Source of the DNA: Cordia subcordata
Taxonomy: Eukaryota; Streptophyta; Magnoliopsida; Boraginales; Cordiaceae
DNA length: 64,000 nucleotides
Assembly: GCA_028554755.1 (NCBI GenBank)
Contig: JAPTOF010000003.1
Location: 10,886,001 to 10,950,000 of the forward strand
Reading direction: 5' to 3'
The position numbers and the translations under genes were made by a program. Below, in pieces: positions 33,161 through 45,764 of the stretch. Below the pieces are notes generated by a model that ran no database searches, was not told the DNA's origin, and saw only the letters and a program-made list of their open reading frames with translations. The stretch's first letter is position 1, and the number at the start of each line of letters is the position of its first letter.

Positions 33161-34101
33161 GCTTCAGGACCCCATCTGTGGAAGTTGAAGATGAGTTGGT
33201 GTTTGCTCGGCTAACGGCATGATGGTTAGCGCTACTAGGAGGCAACTGAGGTTCAATTTTGTAGTTTTGCATTTGTTCACTTTCTTTTCCTTTTATTTTC
33301 TTTCTTTTATCTTTCTTGCACCTAAACCAAAGCGTTGAATCCTGATCCTTTATCCCATAAGATACACCATTGCTTATTATTGCATATGCCAATGCAAGCA
33401 TGCATAGGCAATGCTACTAATCTTGTTGTCTTTGTGAGTGTTTATGAATTGTGAATCACAAGATTAGTAGTATGGTGATTTATCATTGGCATGGAAAGCT
33501 TTGAAGAAAATACAAGGTTGTATCTATCCTTTCTCCACTTGTTCCCCATGTTTTTACCCCATTCTCACCACCCTTACTTGCTTTGTAATGCCAAATTGCT
33601 TGTTTATGTGTTTTGATCTATTTGCTTGAGGTGAAGCAAAGTTTAGGTTTAGGGGTTTTGAGAGTTTGGTTTTCTTGTTATATATCTTGCTTAGGGTAGG
33701 CTGCATTATGTGCTTAAAAATGGTGAAAATTTTTCAATTTTGAGACATGTACAGTTACTTATTTCTTTTATTGACCATTGTGATTTACTCTGTTGATTGG
33801 TGAATATAAGATGCATTATGGGGAAATAAATAGAGTGGTTTGAAAATTAAGTCTTAGAGGGATGTCCTTCAAAGTTGTGGGGAGTGAGGACCTTTAAGAA
33901 TGACTTATGTAGCCACCCCATAGTTGGTAGGAAAGAGTGTTGAAAAAGGGTTGTTAATAAGACTGCCCTTTCCACAATAGGAATGCTCCCTTCATGCTTC
34001 TTAGACTAACTTTGATAGAGAGTCAATCCCTTAGGTGGCTCTAGAAATAAACTTAAGATTGGACTTGCTTGGGGACAAGTAAGGAGAAGGTTTGGTGGTG
34101 T
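33161..34101 (+). other. Element G 3' untranslated region and two purine signals
   Basis: Contains the GCTACTAGGAGGCAAC tag (33230-33246), the CCAATGCAAGC block (33390-33425), a decayed internal hairpin TTGCTTGAGGTGAAGCAA (33622-33639) with AGTTTAGGTTTAGGGG after it, and the terminal hairpin and purine tract (34065-34101) against the LTR. No env-like ORF is present between integrase and the LTR. Confidence 0.7.
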
Positions 34102-35978
34102 TGATGTGTTATGTTTTTATGTGTGTTTGCATTGCTATTTAACTACATTTAAGGGGTATTCAGTGCTCTAAAAGATGCTAGTATAGTGCTTTTGATAAGA
34201 ATAGGCTTAAGCATAAACAAATGTACATATTGAGTTTAAGAGACAAATTGCAACACTAATTGCTTGTTTTCAATGATTTAGCTGAACTTTGGGTTAAGAT
34301 CAAAGATTGAAAGACGATAAGTGATGAAGATGGGAGATGTATGGGTCAAAATGAGAAGATTGGAGGCTAAAAAGACAAAGAATAGAGAAAGGAAGTCAGC
34401 CGAACAACCTAAGAGAAGGAGCTAGTCGACCGGCCACTCCAGAGAGATGCTGAAAATTGTCGGACGACCACCACTCTAGAGCCGGTCGACCGGCTAGTCT
34501 AGAGAGCACCACCAAAAAGCTGGTCGAGCTAGGAGGAACTGTCAGTCGACCGGTGGCTCGTGAAGAAGCCGATATAAAAGCCCGATTTTTAGCCTAAAAG
34601 GGGGATCTTTTTGAGAATTCTAGGGAGGATCTTTACACACCCATCACACACACACACACTTAACCCTAGTCTTCACCCATATCATACATACTCTCTCACA
34701 CATTTCATCACCTTGAAGCAAGAAGATTTAGAGGGTTTCAAACATTTGGATTTAAGTTTGCTCAAGAGCTGTGTACAAGATTAGCTAGAATGAAAGGGAA
34801 GCTTTATAAACTCTCTTTTATTCTATCTCTTATTATGATTGAGTTGACTTGTGCAGGGTGATTTAACTTATGTAATAGGTTAGCTATATACTCTTATGAT
34901 ATGGGATTAAATGGCTGAATATATACATGTTGGATTTTCTTGTTCAAATGGTTATTTTCTCATTAATGTCTAAATGTTTGATTAAATTCCTAAATGAGTA
35001 ACATGTGTATAAATTGAAGTCTATTTATTACTAAACACATCTAATTAATGCTATAATCATGTCTATGTGTTTATATGTGGACGCTATAAAGTGGGTAATG
35101 CTTATATTCATGTCTATGTGTATATTTGCATGCCTAGTTGTGAATATGACTTCAACAATGAATACATGTTAGTTGTTACTTGTTTCAAGTGGTGTAATCC
35201 GAGCATGGCGATGTTTGGTAGCTGAATAGATTCATTTATTCACAAATACCTTGGCCAAGAACATGTAGGAATGTGCTATCAAGTCAAATCTCGGTATAGT
35301 GACCTTAGAATGACGGTAAGCAATTTAGGGCTAGCCTAGGTTGAGTCTCCTTTGGCTTTAAATCTAGCCAATAGGTTTCAAAATATGCTTAGTCGACCTT
35401 AGCAACACTAGGTCTTGGCTTTCAATCCAGCCAATGATTTAGGTACAAGGGTAGGCTCATTTTAAGCCATCTAGGAAGCTAATTGGTTACTCTTAAGGCC
35501 CTAGGTCATAAGGACCACGCCGTAGCTCTATGAGGCGCCACCTAGGGACGGACCCACACCCATACCTAGTCCTCGGGGAAATTAAGAGCTAATTTAGCAA
35601 CCTGGTTAAGAGCAATTATGAAAACAAGCCATCATTCTTTAATCCCATAGCATTTGAGTATAGAATCACCCTTTCATAAGTTGAAGTCACCCTAACCCTT
35701 TTTTGTTTATTAGTCCTTCTAGATTAATATGTTTCCCACTTTCCATTCCTTTAATTTAATTTAATTCATTTTAGTTAGAGCTCTCGGCCATTAAAAATTC
35801 AAAATCCCAAAAATAGAATGTTTAGGTTTCTTTTTTAGGCACACTCTAAAACACACACGAAGAATCAATCTCCTAACATAGCCTCCCTGTTGAATTGACT
35901 CCACACTTACATACACTTTGCTACACCGATCCGTGCGCTTACGAGTCTTTAGAGCTTGCACTCGAGAGACGCAGACCA
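34102..35978 (+). repeat. Element G 3' LTR
   Basis: Opens TGATGTG and ends GACCA. TATA box at 34573-34580, palindrome array 34398-34560, hairpin motifs near 35355-35430. The many differences from the 5' LTR show that G is clearly older than D. Confidence 0.9.
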
Positions 35979-35983
35979 CCTAG
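35979..35983. repeat. Target site duplication CCTAG, right copy (element G)
   Basis: Exact copy of 23435-23439; the F LTR resumes right after it. Confidence 0.9.
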
Positions 35984-37311
35984 CATAGCTCCTAAACCAT
36001 TAGCTGTATTTAAAGCTAAAACCTAGGGTTACTAAGGTCAACTAAACCTATCCGAACTCATATTAGATGGATTTAAAGCTAAAGGAGACTCGATCTAGGT
36101 TAGTCCTAACTTGTGCACCGTCATTCTAAGGACGTAATAGTAGATTGATGTCTACTAGGCGCAATCGTACATGTTCTAAGGTAGGGCATTATGAATATGA
36201 CATCCTATCCATGATATAAACACAAACAAGATTTACGCCGTTGGAAACATTAAGCATCAATATGTAGCAATATTTCAATAAGTATTCACTATAAGGTAGG
36301 TTTCATACCCATATAGACATGAATAAAACCAACCCACATCATATTATCCATAATCACACACATAGACATGCATAATATAAGGATCATAAGTGTTTTATAG
36401 CAAATATAACTCAATCTATATACATACAACTTATTCGAGCATTACATCAAACACATGGACATGAAATGATATAAAGCTTTTCAAAATAAGAACAAAGTAT
36501 GTTTTCTTTTAAGACAATGGAATCCTATAACAAAGGGTACGAAAATCAACCTATTACATAAGTTTAGTCACCCTAATCTATCTACTCAAGCATAAAATAG
36601 AAGAGAATGAAAGAGGGTTGAGAAAGCTCCCCTTCTATCCTTGCTTGTGTCTTTACAATCTTGAGCAAATCCTTATCAAATGATGTTGTAATCCTTTAAA
36701 TTAAGCTTAGATCTAGGTGGGTATGTGTGTTAATATGTGTATTAGAGTTGGGTGAAAGTAGGGTTCTATGTGTGTATAATAAGTGTGTGAAGCAGTTATG
36801 ATAGATGATCAAAAGTGATAACAATGGGCCCTATTTGTAGCCTTTAGCATCGTTACCAACTGGCGGATTGAGAAAGGGGTTAGTCGGCTCAAATGGGGGA
36901 CACTCTAGCATTATTGGACAGTCAGTCGATAAGCTCAGTCTATATAGGCCTTTCTTCTCTAGAATTATCGACTCACCTAGTCAGTCAGCTGGTTGCTCTT
37001 GTAGGTCAGTCAGTTCATCTTGAAGTCTTCATTCTTCATCTTCTTTGCTTTCGACTTTTTCTCCACGACCCATACATCTTTGGTCTTCATCACCCTTCAT
37101 CGTGTGTGCTCAACAACAAACCTAAAATCACCTAAGTCGTTAACAACAAGTAATTAGTGTAGTGTTTACCTCTTAAAGTCAACTATATACAATTATTTCG
37201 CTTCAACCTATCTCTAGCATAAGTATAACACTAATGCATCTATTAAACTCAAAACACCTTTAAAATATAAGCAATTAGCATTGCAACCACACACAAAATC
37301 ATAACACATCA
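35984..37311 (-). repeat. Element F 3' LTR, right part
   Basis: Continues the LTR with two hairpin motifs (about 36000-36022 and 36062-36085), a palindrome region (about 36855-37020) and a mutated TATA box near 36831. It ends ACACATCA at 37311. Together with 22929-23439 it gives about 1.84 kb, against 1.86 kb for the 5' LTR. Confidence 0.85.
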
Positions 37312-37348
37312 ATACCCCCAAATCTTTTCCTTGCTTGTCCTCATGCAA
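37312..37348 (-). other. Element F polypurine tract and hairpin (terminal copy)
   Basis: On the minus strand TTGCATGAGGACAAGCAA (37331-37348; one stem mismatch), then AGGAAAAGATTTGGGGGTA against the LTR. Confidence 0.7.
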
Positions 37349-38647
37349 GCCCAATCTTAAGTTTGTTTCTAGGCTGATACAAAGGATTGCCTAAGGGATT
37401 GACTAGCTATTAAGGTTAGTTTAAGAAGCATGAAGGGGGCATTCCTATTATGGAGAGATCCTGAAGCCTCTTTGGATCCCCCTTCTACTCATGAAAGGCC
37501 TCATACCTTATGGGAACTTTCCAAGTAGCCAAACTACCACAAGCCTAGAATTCTAATACACATACTCAGGGTGTTGATATTTCGTGCCCCCGACTAACAT
37601 GGCCTCCCCAACATGCACAAAGCATCAAAGAGAAGAAGAGAGAGAATATACAAACACAATGTCTTATGAAAGCCTTATTCAGATATCTATAAAGATGATA
37701 GCTTGTGCTAAGTCAACATTATGTCACTTATGCGCTTATTCACAAAACATTTTGGTGTTTTTGGCTTTTCTCTTTTCCAATTTTATTTCAACTTTTCAAC
37801 TTCTTTTCTCTTCTTTTTTCACCATTTTTGCCTTTTTTTCATTTTCTTTTGGACATTTCATACTTTGTATAGCATTTACACCAAAAGAAAAGAAAAAGAA
37901 AGGCCAAGGCATATGAAAAAGAACCAATCAAGGAAGGGGCACTCACATTAACAACCCTTTTTTTCCAACACTCTTTCCTACCAAGCTATGGAGTGGCTAC
38001 AAAGGGCATTCTTAAAAGTACTCACTTCTCACAACTTTCAAAGGCATTCCCTCCAAGACCCAATTTTCAATTCACTCCCTACAATCCACCTCATTTTCAC
38101 CAATTAATTGAGTCAATCACAATAGCTAATACAGTGGTCAACCAAGAAATAAACAACTTCATATGAATCAAAATTGAAAATTTTTCATCATTTGATCAAC
38201 ATAATGCAATTTACCCTAATAAAAATAAAGCAACAAGAACCAGACTCCCACAACCTCAAACCTAAACTTTGCTTGTCCTCAAGCAAATAAAATAAAAGCA
38301 CAAGACAAGCAAATATTCTACACAACACAAGTAGAAGTGATGGGGACAGGGTAGAGAAATGGGGAACAAGTGGAGAAAGGATAGATACAACCTTGCATTA
38401 TCTTGAAGGCTCTCCATGTCAATGAAAAATAACCAAGCTATTAACCTTGTGACTCATAAGCCACCAACACTCATAAAGAAAACAAGGTTAGTAGCATTAC
38501 CTATGCAAGCTTGCATTAGCATGTGCAATAATAAGCAACGGTGTATCTTATGGGACAAAAGATTAGGATTCAACACTTTGGTATAGGTGAAAGAAAAAGA
38601 AAGAAAACAAAAGAAAGGTAAACAAAACATGTCCCAAATCACAAAAT
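37349..38647 (-). other. Element F 3' untranslated region
   Basis: Includes the perfect internal hairpin TTGCTTGAGGACAAGCAA (38269-38286, minus strand) with its purine-rich tail (38250-38268), a T/A-rich block (37785-37910), a GTGGGGAGTGAG-like block (about 38020-38100) and the CCAATGCAAGC-like block (38490-38530). No coding frame is credible. Confidence 0.65.
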
Positions 38648-39690
38648 TTAACCTAGGTTGCCTTTTAGCAGCGCTAACCACCACACCATCAGCCAGGCGA
38701 TCACCAACTCTTCATCAACCTCCAAAGATGGGGTTCTGAAGCAAAAAACCTTTACAAGAGCCATGCTCAAATCATATGCATGCTTCAAGTGCTGCCCGTT
38801 CATTGTCATCTCTCGACCTTCTTTCAAATCCTTGATCTTGACTGCTCTAGAAGGGTAGGCAACTAACACTTCATACGAACCGTCCCATCTTGACTTCAGC
38901 TTACTCAGAAAGAGCTTCAAACGCGAGTTAAACAATCAAGCTTTATCAAAAGGAGAGAATGATTTCTTAAGAATGTGTTTTTCATGAAGCCTATTCATCC
39001 TTTCTTTATTAAGTTTGGCGTTCTCATATGCCTCCAATCTAAGCTCCTCCAACTCCACTAGACCAAACTTCCTCTTATAACCCACTTTTGCTGAATCAAA
39101 TTTAAGGTCTTAATTGCCCAATAAGCCTTACGCAAATGACAAGCTTTCCTATAATCAATCTATACAAAGGCATACCAATAGGAGTCTTAAAAGCAGTATA
39201 GTAGGCCCAAAAAGCATCATTCAACCTAATAGACCAATCTCTCCTATTGGGCCTAACCGTTTTCTATTGAATGTGCGTAATCTCCCTATTGGACACCTCT
39301 ACTTGTCCACTAGTTTGTAGGTGACACGGAGTAGCAACCTTATAGGTAACCAAATATCTCCTCAACAAGGTCTCCAATGTCCTATGGTGAAAATGCAAAC
39401 CATCATTACCAATCAAGACCCTAGGAAGTCCAAACTAGAGAAAATATTCTCCTTTATGAACTTAGCCACAACCCTATGGTCATTAGTGCGTGTGGGAATA
39501 GCCTTAACCCATTTGGACATATAGTCTACAGCTACTAAAATGTATTGGTACCCAAAGAAAGGGGGAAATGGACCCATGAAATCTATAACTCAAACATCAA
39601 AAGGCTCACACGGAAGAATGAGGGATAAAGGCATCATGTTTCACCTATAGATGGACTCGGATTGTTGACATCTAACACATTTTTTGCAAT
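38648..39690 (-). pseudogene. Element F integrase
   Basis: Minus strand. The core (about 39640-39050) parallels G: FMGPFPPFFGYQY, a GNDGLHF where the family has the second catalytic Asp, and a QVEVSNR-like stretch before the Glu. The tail 38935-38648 reads FLSKLKSRWDGSYEVLVAYPSRAVKIKDL. Many stops, so broken. It ends in the GCGCTGCTAAAAGGCAACC tag (38658-38680). Confidence 0.7.
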
Positions 39691-40750
39691 ACTCTTAGGC
39701 ATTCCTAAATAGAGTGGGCCAAAAAATTCCACATTGCAAGACCTCTATGATGGTCTTCTTTCCACAAAAATGCCCTCCACACCCCTCATCGTGGCACATA
39801 CTCAAAATGCTCTCAAACTCATCCTCAGGCACACTCCGGTGTATCACTTGATCCGCACATACTTTAAAAAGACACAGATCTTCCCAGAAGAAATGTCTCA
39901 CTTGTTCTAGGAACCTATCTCTCTCTCCCTCTCTTCTCCTAAAAAGACAAAAACCACCTTGTGGCAAGGTAATTGACAATATAAGCGAAACATGGTGTAT
40001 GCTAAGAGATGGCAAGTAATTGCTTGTCGGGAAAAGAATCACAAAAAGGGGATGGATCACTAGAAGACTCACTAACAAGATGGGAAAGGTGATCCGCAGC
40101 TAAGTTTTCACTACCTTTTGTCTCCTGGATTTCAATGTCAAACTCTCGAAGAAGGAGCAACCACCTAATCAAGCAAGGTTTAGATTCTTTTTTAGCCAAC
40201 AAATACATCAATGTCATATGATCGGTATAGACAATGACTTTGGATACTAGGATGTACGACCTAAACTTGTCAAGGGAGAAGACAACTACTATAAGCTCTT
40301 TTTCTGTGGTGGTATAGTTCTTTTGGGCTTCATCAAGAGTCTTACTAGCATAATACACTACATGGGGCAGTTTATCCTTCTTTTGGCCTAAAATAGCTCC
40401 TATCGCATAATCGGATACATCACACATAACCTCAAATGGGAGACTATAGTTAGGCAGCTAGATGATCGAGGAGGTAGACAATAAAGATTTAAGATTATTG
40501 GAAGCTCTAACACACTCATCATCAAACTCAAAGGAGACATCTTGTGCTAAGAGCCTAAACAAAGGACGCGCAATATGGCTAAAATCCTTGATGAATCTAT
40601 GGTAGAATCTTGCATGCCCTAGAAAAGATCTAACATCCTTAACACACTTAGGGACAGGTAACTGCTCAATCAATTCTACCTTAGCCGGGTCAACTTGAAT
40701 GCCATTGAATGAGACTACATAACCCAAAACTATCCCCAACTGCACCATAA
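39691..40750 (-). pseudogene. Element F RT end, RNase H and integrase zinc domain
   Basis: 40748-40458: KCVKDVRSFLGHARFYHRFIKDFSHIA (RT connection). 40427-40002: [43 protein letters not shown], and [16 protein letters not shown], which is RNase H with Asp, Glu and Asp positions visible. 40078-39695: DQVIHRSVPEDEFESILSMCHDEGCGGHF, the HHCC zinc region of integrase. Frames change between pieces. Confidence 0.8.
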
Positions 40751-40763
40751 AGTGGGACTTCTC

Positions 40764-41423
40764 CTAAGTCAACACTAAGTTGTTCTCCATACAACAATCT
40801 AAGACTAAAGAGAGGTGACTCAAGTACTTATCAAAGCTATCACCAAAGACTAAGAAGTCATCAATGAAGATCTCTAAATGCTTCTCTATCATATCACTAA
40901 AAATGGGCATCATATACCTCTGAAACATTACTAGGGCATTACATACTCCAAAAGACATCCTCCTATAGGCAAAAGTGCCATAAGGACAAGTAAAGATGAT
41001 CTTCTCCTTGTCATCAGAAAGCATAGGGATCTGATTATACCTTGAATAGCCATCTAGAAAACAATAGTAGCTATGCCTAGCTACTCTATCTATGATCTGG
41101 TCTAGGAAGGGCAATAGGAAATGATCTTTTTTAGTTTTGGAGTTGAGCTTCTTATATTCAATACAAACTCTCCAACCCATGGTAGTACACGTAAGGATAA
41201 GCTCTCCTCTCTCATTTTCCACAACTGTGATCCCAGACTTCTTAGGGACTACTTGGACTAGGCTAACCCACTCACTATCAGAGATCAGATAAATAATGCT
41301 TGCATCTAAGAGCTTAATGATCTCTTTCTTAACTACTTCACTCATGTGTAGGTTTAGCCTCCTTTGCATCTCCCTAGAAGGAACAATTCCATCCTTAAGG
41401 TGAATACGATACATGCAAATCAA
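40764..41423 (-). pseudogene. Element F reverse transcriptase, 220-codon open stretch
   Basis: Open stretch with KKEIIKLLDASIIYLISDSEW, GWRVCIEYKKLN, FPLPF-type palm, FLDGYSRYNQIP, TFTCPYGTFAYRRM, and FIDDFLVFG (catalytic Asp pair). The Met in place of the usual Leu at MSFGVCNA is a small change. This is the best preserved coding stretch of F. Confidence 0.85.
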
Positions 41424-42136
41424 AGGGCCAATACCTCTTAAATCATCAATCTTCTACCTTATGGCCTTCATATGTTCCCTAAAATCATCTAAGAGATGCT
41501 TCTCATGCTCTCTAGAAAGATCAAAAGCTATGATAACTGGAAGGGTCTCATTAGGGCCTAGGAAAGCATACTTTAAATTCTTGGGAAGGGGTTTGAGCTT
41601 TAAAGATAAACTAGGCTCAACCAAGGGGTGCTTAACATCATCAATGGAGACATCACTTGAATTAAGTGTAGAAGTAATAACCTCAAGTGACTTATTAATC
41701 ATAAAATCCTCAACTAAAAAGGTAGAAGCTACACATTTCCACTCTAAAGTCTCTAAATCTAAGCTAGACAACAAATCCACAAATTTTGTCAAGTCTTCTC
41801 CATCAGTCATAGTTTTCTTTACAAAGTCCTTAGTGCGAGAATTAAAAACATCCACTCTAAAGCACTCTTCTCCATCATCTTCTCCGCCTACATTAGCCCT
41901 ATTCACCACCTTGACGACCTTCATAGTAGACCTCAAATTCCTAAATTTCATATCTAATAACCCCAACCTATAATGGATAATAGCATCTGCAGCAACAAAG
42001 AAAGGGCGACCTAAAAGGACGAATGCAGAATGTCTAGAATCGTGACCCAAATTTGTATCTAATACTATGAAGTCAATAGGGAACACGAACACTTTTACCT
42101 GGACCACAGCATCCTTTACCATACCCCTAGGTCTAC
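41424..42136 (-). pseudogene. Element F protease end and linker
   Basis: Minus strand 42122-41454: VFPIDFIVLDTNLGHDSRHS, LLGRPFFVAADAIIHYRLGLLDMK, then the acidic linker to LKPLPKNLKYAFLGP before RT. It continues the protease that is cut by element E; the other part is at 53130-53500. Confidence 0.75.
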
Positions 42137-42141
42137 GCTCA
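42137..42141. repeat. Target site duplication GCTCA, left copy (element E)
   Basis: GCTCA repeated exactly at 53125-53129. Confidence 0.9.
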
Positions 42142-45100
42142 TGTTAGGACTATTATGCCCTAAAGCTCACTTGTATATGACATTTTGGATTTTAAACAAT
42201 GCATAATCATTTTGTTAAATGGAATTATGAGTTTCTTATATATTATCTCTGATATGTTTTATTGATATATGTATAACGGTTCTTTAACTTGAACTAATGA
42301 CTTGGGTACGTAGTGAGACTGGACACACAGTAGGCCCAAGTCATAAATTGAGTCCGTAATGGTAGTCTTTGGCACCCTACCAGGATATGGTTATATTGAG
42401 CAAGTCTCCTCGTTGAAGGGGATCTACCTAGGTCATTAGAGAACATTTTGAATTTATCTCGATACTACGTGTGTCACATATTGGACAGGACCATTGTGAG
42501 CATATTTTCTAGAGGTACTATCAAAGAAGCAAACAAAATATTTGACCACGTTGTTGTATGGCCAAATAAATTCAATTTAAATAGTTAACGACAAAAAATA
42601 AAAATTTTCCTCTTTATCACGCTAACTGGACTAGAGGGTCGAACAACGGGGAATTGGGATTGCTATCAGGAATTGAAAAGAGGAAAAAGAACTAAAAAAA
42701 TTAAAACTAAAAACAAAGAATTTAAAATAACTAAACTAAGCACTACGAGAGAGACAATTTTCAAATTGAATTAAATCAGAGAGAAAATTAATAAAATAAA
42801 ATAATTAAAAGAAAATAACGGAACTCAACCACAAAAATTATGAGAATTAGATCTATGGAACTTGCGATTTAGGGTGATAGCCAGAAAATTGTCCTATTCA
42901 TGTTCGTCAACTTCAGGATTTCCAATTAAGCATAAAGGATTTGGCTACAAGCTCTGATTCACCTAGATTAATTAACTAAAGCTATTGAGGCGTAATTTAT
43001 CTCAATGGCATAAATTATCTCTCACTTTTCTTTAATTAATTAATCTCAAAAATCATAGAAAATTAATTGAGAGTACAAAGGCATAGGCTATATCAGTGGC
43101 ATAACCTATCTCAATATTGAAACAACTAATTAAATCTAGTCGTGTTAATTGATCTATATTCGTACCTGCTAGAACCTACGAGATTCCTATATGGCAAAAG
43201 GTATAAATTCTTGACTAATGAAAATTAGCTACAAGCATAATAATGATTAACCAAGAATTTAATACGTAATGAGCAGAAATATGAATAATCAAATAAATCC
43301 CAAAGAATCCAAAACATGAATAAAAATAATCATTAACTATCACCCTGAATCATGAGGGTTTAGTTCATAATTAAGTTCAAAGAAAAAATTGAAAAGAAAT
43401 TGAGAACGAAAAAACTCATTATATTATTCCTAGACAAATAAGTTGATGAAGTTATTTGTCTCCAACTCTCTTCAAGAGCTGCTTCCCAACTTTTTCTTCA
43501 ATTTATTCTTCTGCAAAGGTTGGAGTCCTCTTTTTCTTTTTCGTATTGTGGGTATTTACAATGGCATCAAATTCCTTTTCAAATCTCACTTGGATTAGGA
43601 AATCGCAACCAGTTTTTAAGCTCTCCTTTGACTAACGTTTCTGACCATCATAAAGGCAGATCTGGGCTGATCTCAAAATAGGACAATTGTATCTGTATGA
43701 ATTAGCTTTCTATATCCATAAGAATCACCTTATTTGGACCAGTGTAGCCCAAGTTATGCCCAAAATACCGAAATATGTCCAGCAGGTGACGGAAATTTTC
43801 TAAACGTGTTGTGACTGATTTTTCACCTTGATCCCCCTTGAATTTGGAAATATGGTCTTCATAAGTATTGTAGCCCTGCCTCTTAGGAGTCCAATGGCCC
43901 AAAACTTACATGATTTTGACCTCTAGAGTTGGATTTATGAGCAAAATACCAAAACTGGTCTAACAGGAAAAACTTTCTTAAAATTAACACCAAGGTCACT
44001 TGCCATATTCATTCACCAACGACTTTATTTGCAAGAAAGGCCAAAGTTCCTTGTTTTCTATGAGAAATTGATCCTTGATCCATATAATTGAGCCTAATAC
44101 TTCTCCATTAAATTAGCCAAACTCAAATTATGATCCATCTTCAACTTCAATTGCTTTGAATCTTCTACAAATTGCTCTTCTAGGCCTCCAAAAAATCTTT
44201 TCTTCTCTTGAATGGGACTGGATCAAATAATTTACAAAATGAATCGCTTAATGACCTTGGTATATATAATCACATGCAAAATAGTGGAATTTATTACAAA
44301 ACATGACGATACATCAATACTCACTGCTACTAAATGATCATTGCTCTTAATCTTGAGCATTTATGGATGAACTAATGAAGTTAGGGTTTGGTACTTTGAT
44401 TCACTGTGGGTGAGATCTCACTTTATTAGGATCAACAGCCTTGTGCATTGAATGCTATGTTCTAATTAATTGGAGCATGCATATGCAATACGGAATCTAT
44501 GTGCCTCCTTTGGGATTCTCCAAATTGATCACCCGAATCTAGATCTAGTGATACTACCTTTATGGGTGTATCAGTCATATGGCTCAAGGGTCGCTCACTA
44601 GATCAAGAGGTTCCATGACCAAGGATGATTGGGAATAGGACAAGAAACCCAACGAAAAAAGATGCAGCTAAGAAGGTGGTACTACATTAGCCAAAGGACC
44701 AGCCTTAGTTGGGGATATACGTAGAGGGGCATCATGGTTGGTTATTTAGTAGGTCAAAGACAAAGTTCACATTCTTTTGTGATAAGCTTTTGGGTAACAA
44801 CAATTATTCTTGAAGTGCAACTTTAATCTTATGGTGGAGCAGATTAGAGTTAAAAATAATAATTATGTCGCCTAGATTAGGCAAGGACATTTTTTATTAG
44901 TTTTGGAAGCCAAGATTATTTGTGTCTTCTTGGTTTCTTCCCTAGTTGAAATGACTTTGAGAGAGTAATCTTGAAAGAACAAATTCCATATTGTGGTAGT
45001 AGCCTTATTGGGCCAATGCTTGGAATTGGGTTTGGGCTTTCTTTGGAGTCTAAAATAGCCTAATTGGGCTTGAATGGTTACTCATTGGGCTTGGGCCTCC

Positions 45101-45750
45101 ACATGGATTATGAACTATATGTTGGGCTCGGATTGTGGGCTTGGCTGAATCTTCCAATGCATGTGCTAGAAAGTTACTACAAGAAGAATTCAAATTGTAA
45201 AAGTAACTTCCATGGCATATGACAAACATTTACTACTAGGAAAAACTTTCCCACATGGAAAGTTTACAAGGCATAAGTGCCAAACTTCTCCCATAAATAG
45301 GCAAGACCATAAGCCATTTCTAGCATCCAAAAAATTTTTTAGTTGATCACTTCCATTTTGGCAAGAGAATACAACACATAGTCCACACTTTTTGTGTTAT
45401 TTTTTCTCTAGATTTTCATGAGCACATTACTTTGCTTTTTCCTATATAAGAGGCTATTCTCTCCAGATAAGTCTCTTTAATCATAGGGAAGAAGATTAAG
45501 GAGTTGCTTATTGTGACACCCTTATAGTAAATTTTTTTGTGGCCTTGTTCATGAGCAGGAACAAAGCTCATGATGGTTATAGCTTCATCAAAGGCCCCAC
45601 AATTCAATAGGTTAGCTTTACATATTTTGCGAATACTATTTATGTTCTTAAGCATGTTCTTGTGTGTGTTATGTGGTTAGCATGTTTTCTTGGTAAAATT
45701 TTTGAAAATATGGACTAGGATAGACCACATGTAATATTCAAAATCCTACA
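42142..45750 (+). repeat. Element E 5' LTR, interrupted by a solo LTR
   Basis: Starts TGTTAGGAC and ends CCTACA. Without the 42543-44316 insertion and its duplication it is about 1.83 kb. TATA-like box CATAAATA at 45292-45299, mutated from the TATAAATA of the other copies (29783, 52640). Confidence 0.85.
42543..44316. mobile_element. Unrelated solo LTR (1.77 kb) inside E's 5' LTR
   Basis: Begins TGACCACG and ends ACATCA, flanked by ATATT (42538-42542) and ATACT (44317-44321), one transition apart. The other E-family LTRs are continuous at this point. No coding, primer-site or LTR-pair sequence inside, so a solo LTR is the simplest reading. Orientation is unknown. It does not resemble the other LTRs in the window. 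Confidence 0.65.
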
Positions 45751-45752
45751 AT

Positions 45753-45764
45753 TGGTATCAGAGC
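45753..45764 (+). other. Element E primer binding site (initiator tRNA-Met)
   Basis: TGGTATCAGAGC, two bases after the LTR, the classic plant copia primer site. Confidence 0.9.

Larger units (their letters stand above)
23440..35978 (+). mobile_element. Element G: Athila-lineage Ty3/gypsy retrotransposon with full LTRs
   Basis: Structure: 5' LTR 23440-25299, perfect tRNA-Asp primer site 25306-25323, gag, protease, copia solo LTR insertion (28375-30262), RT, RNase H, integrase, 3' untranslated region and 3' LTR 34102-35978, with perfect target duplication CCTAG. The solo LTR removed, it is 10.6 kb, in the Athila range. The coding region has many stops and several frameshifts, so it is inactive by itself. 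Confidence 0.9.
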
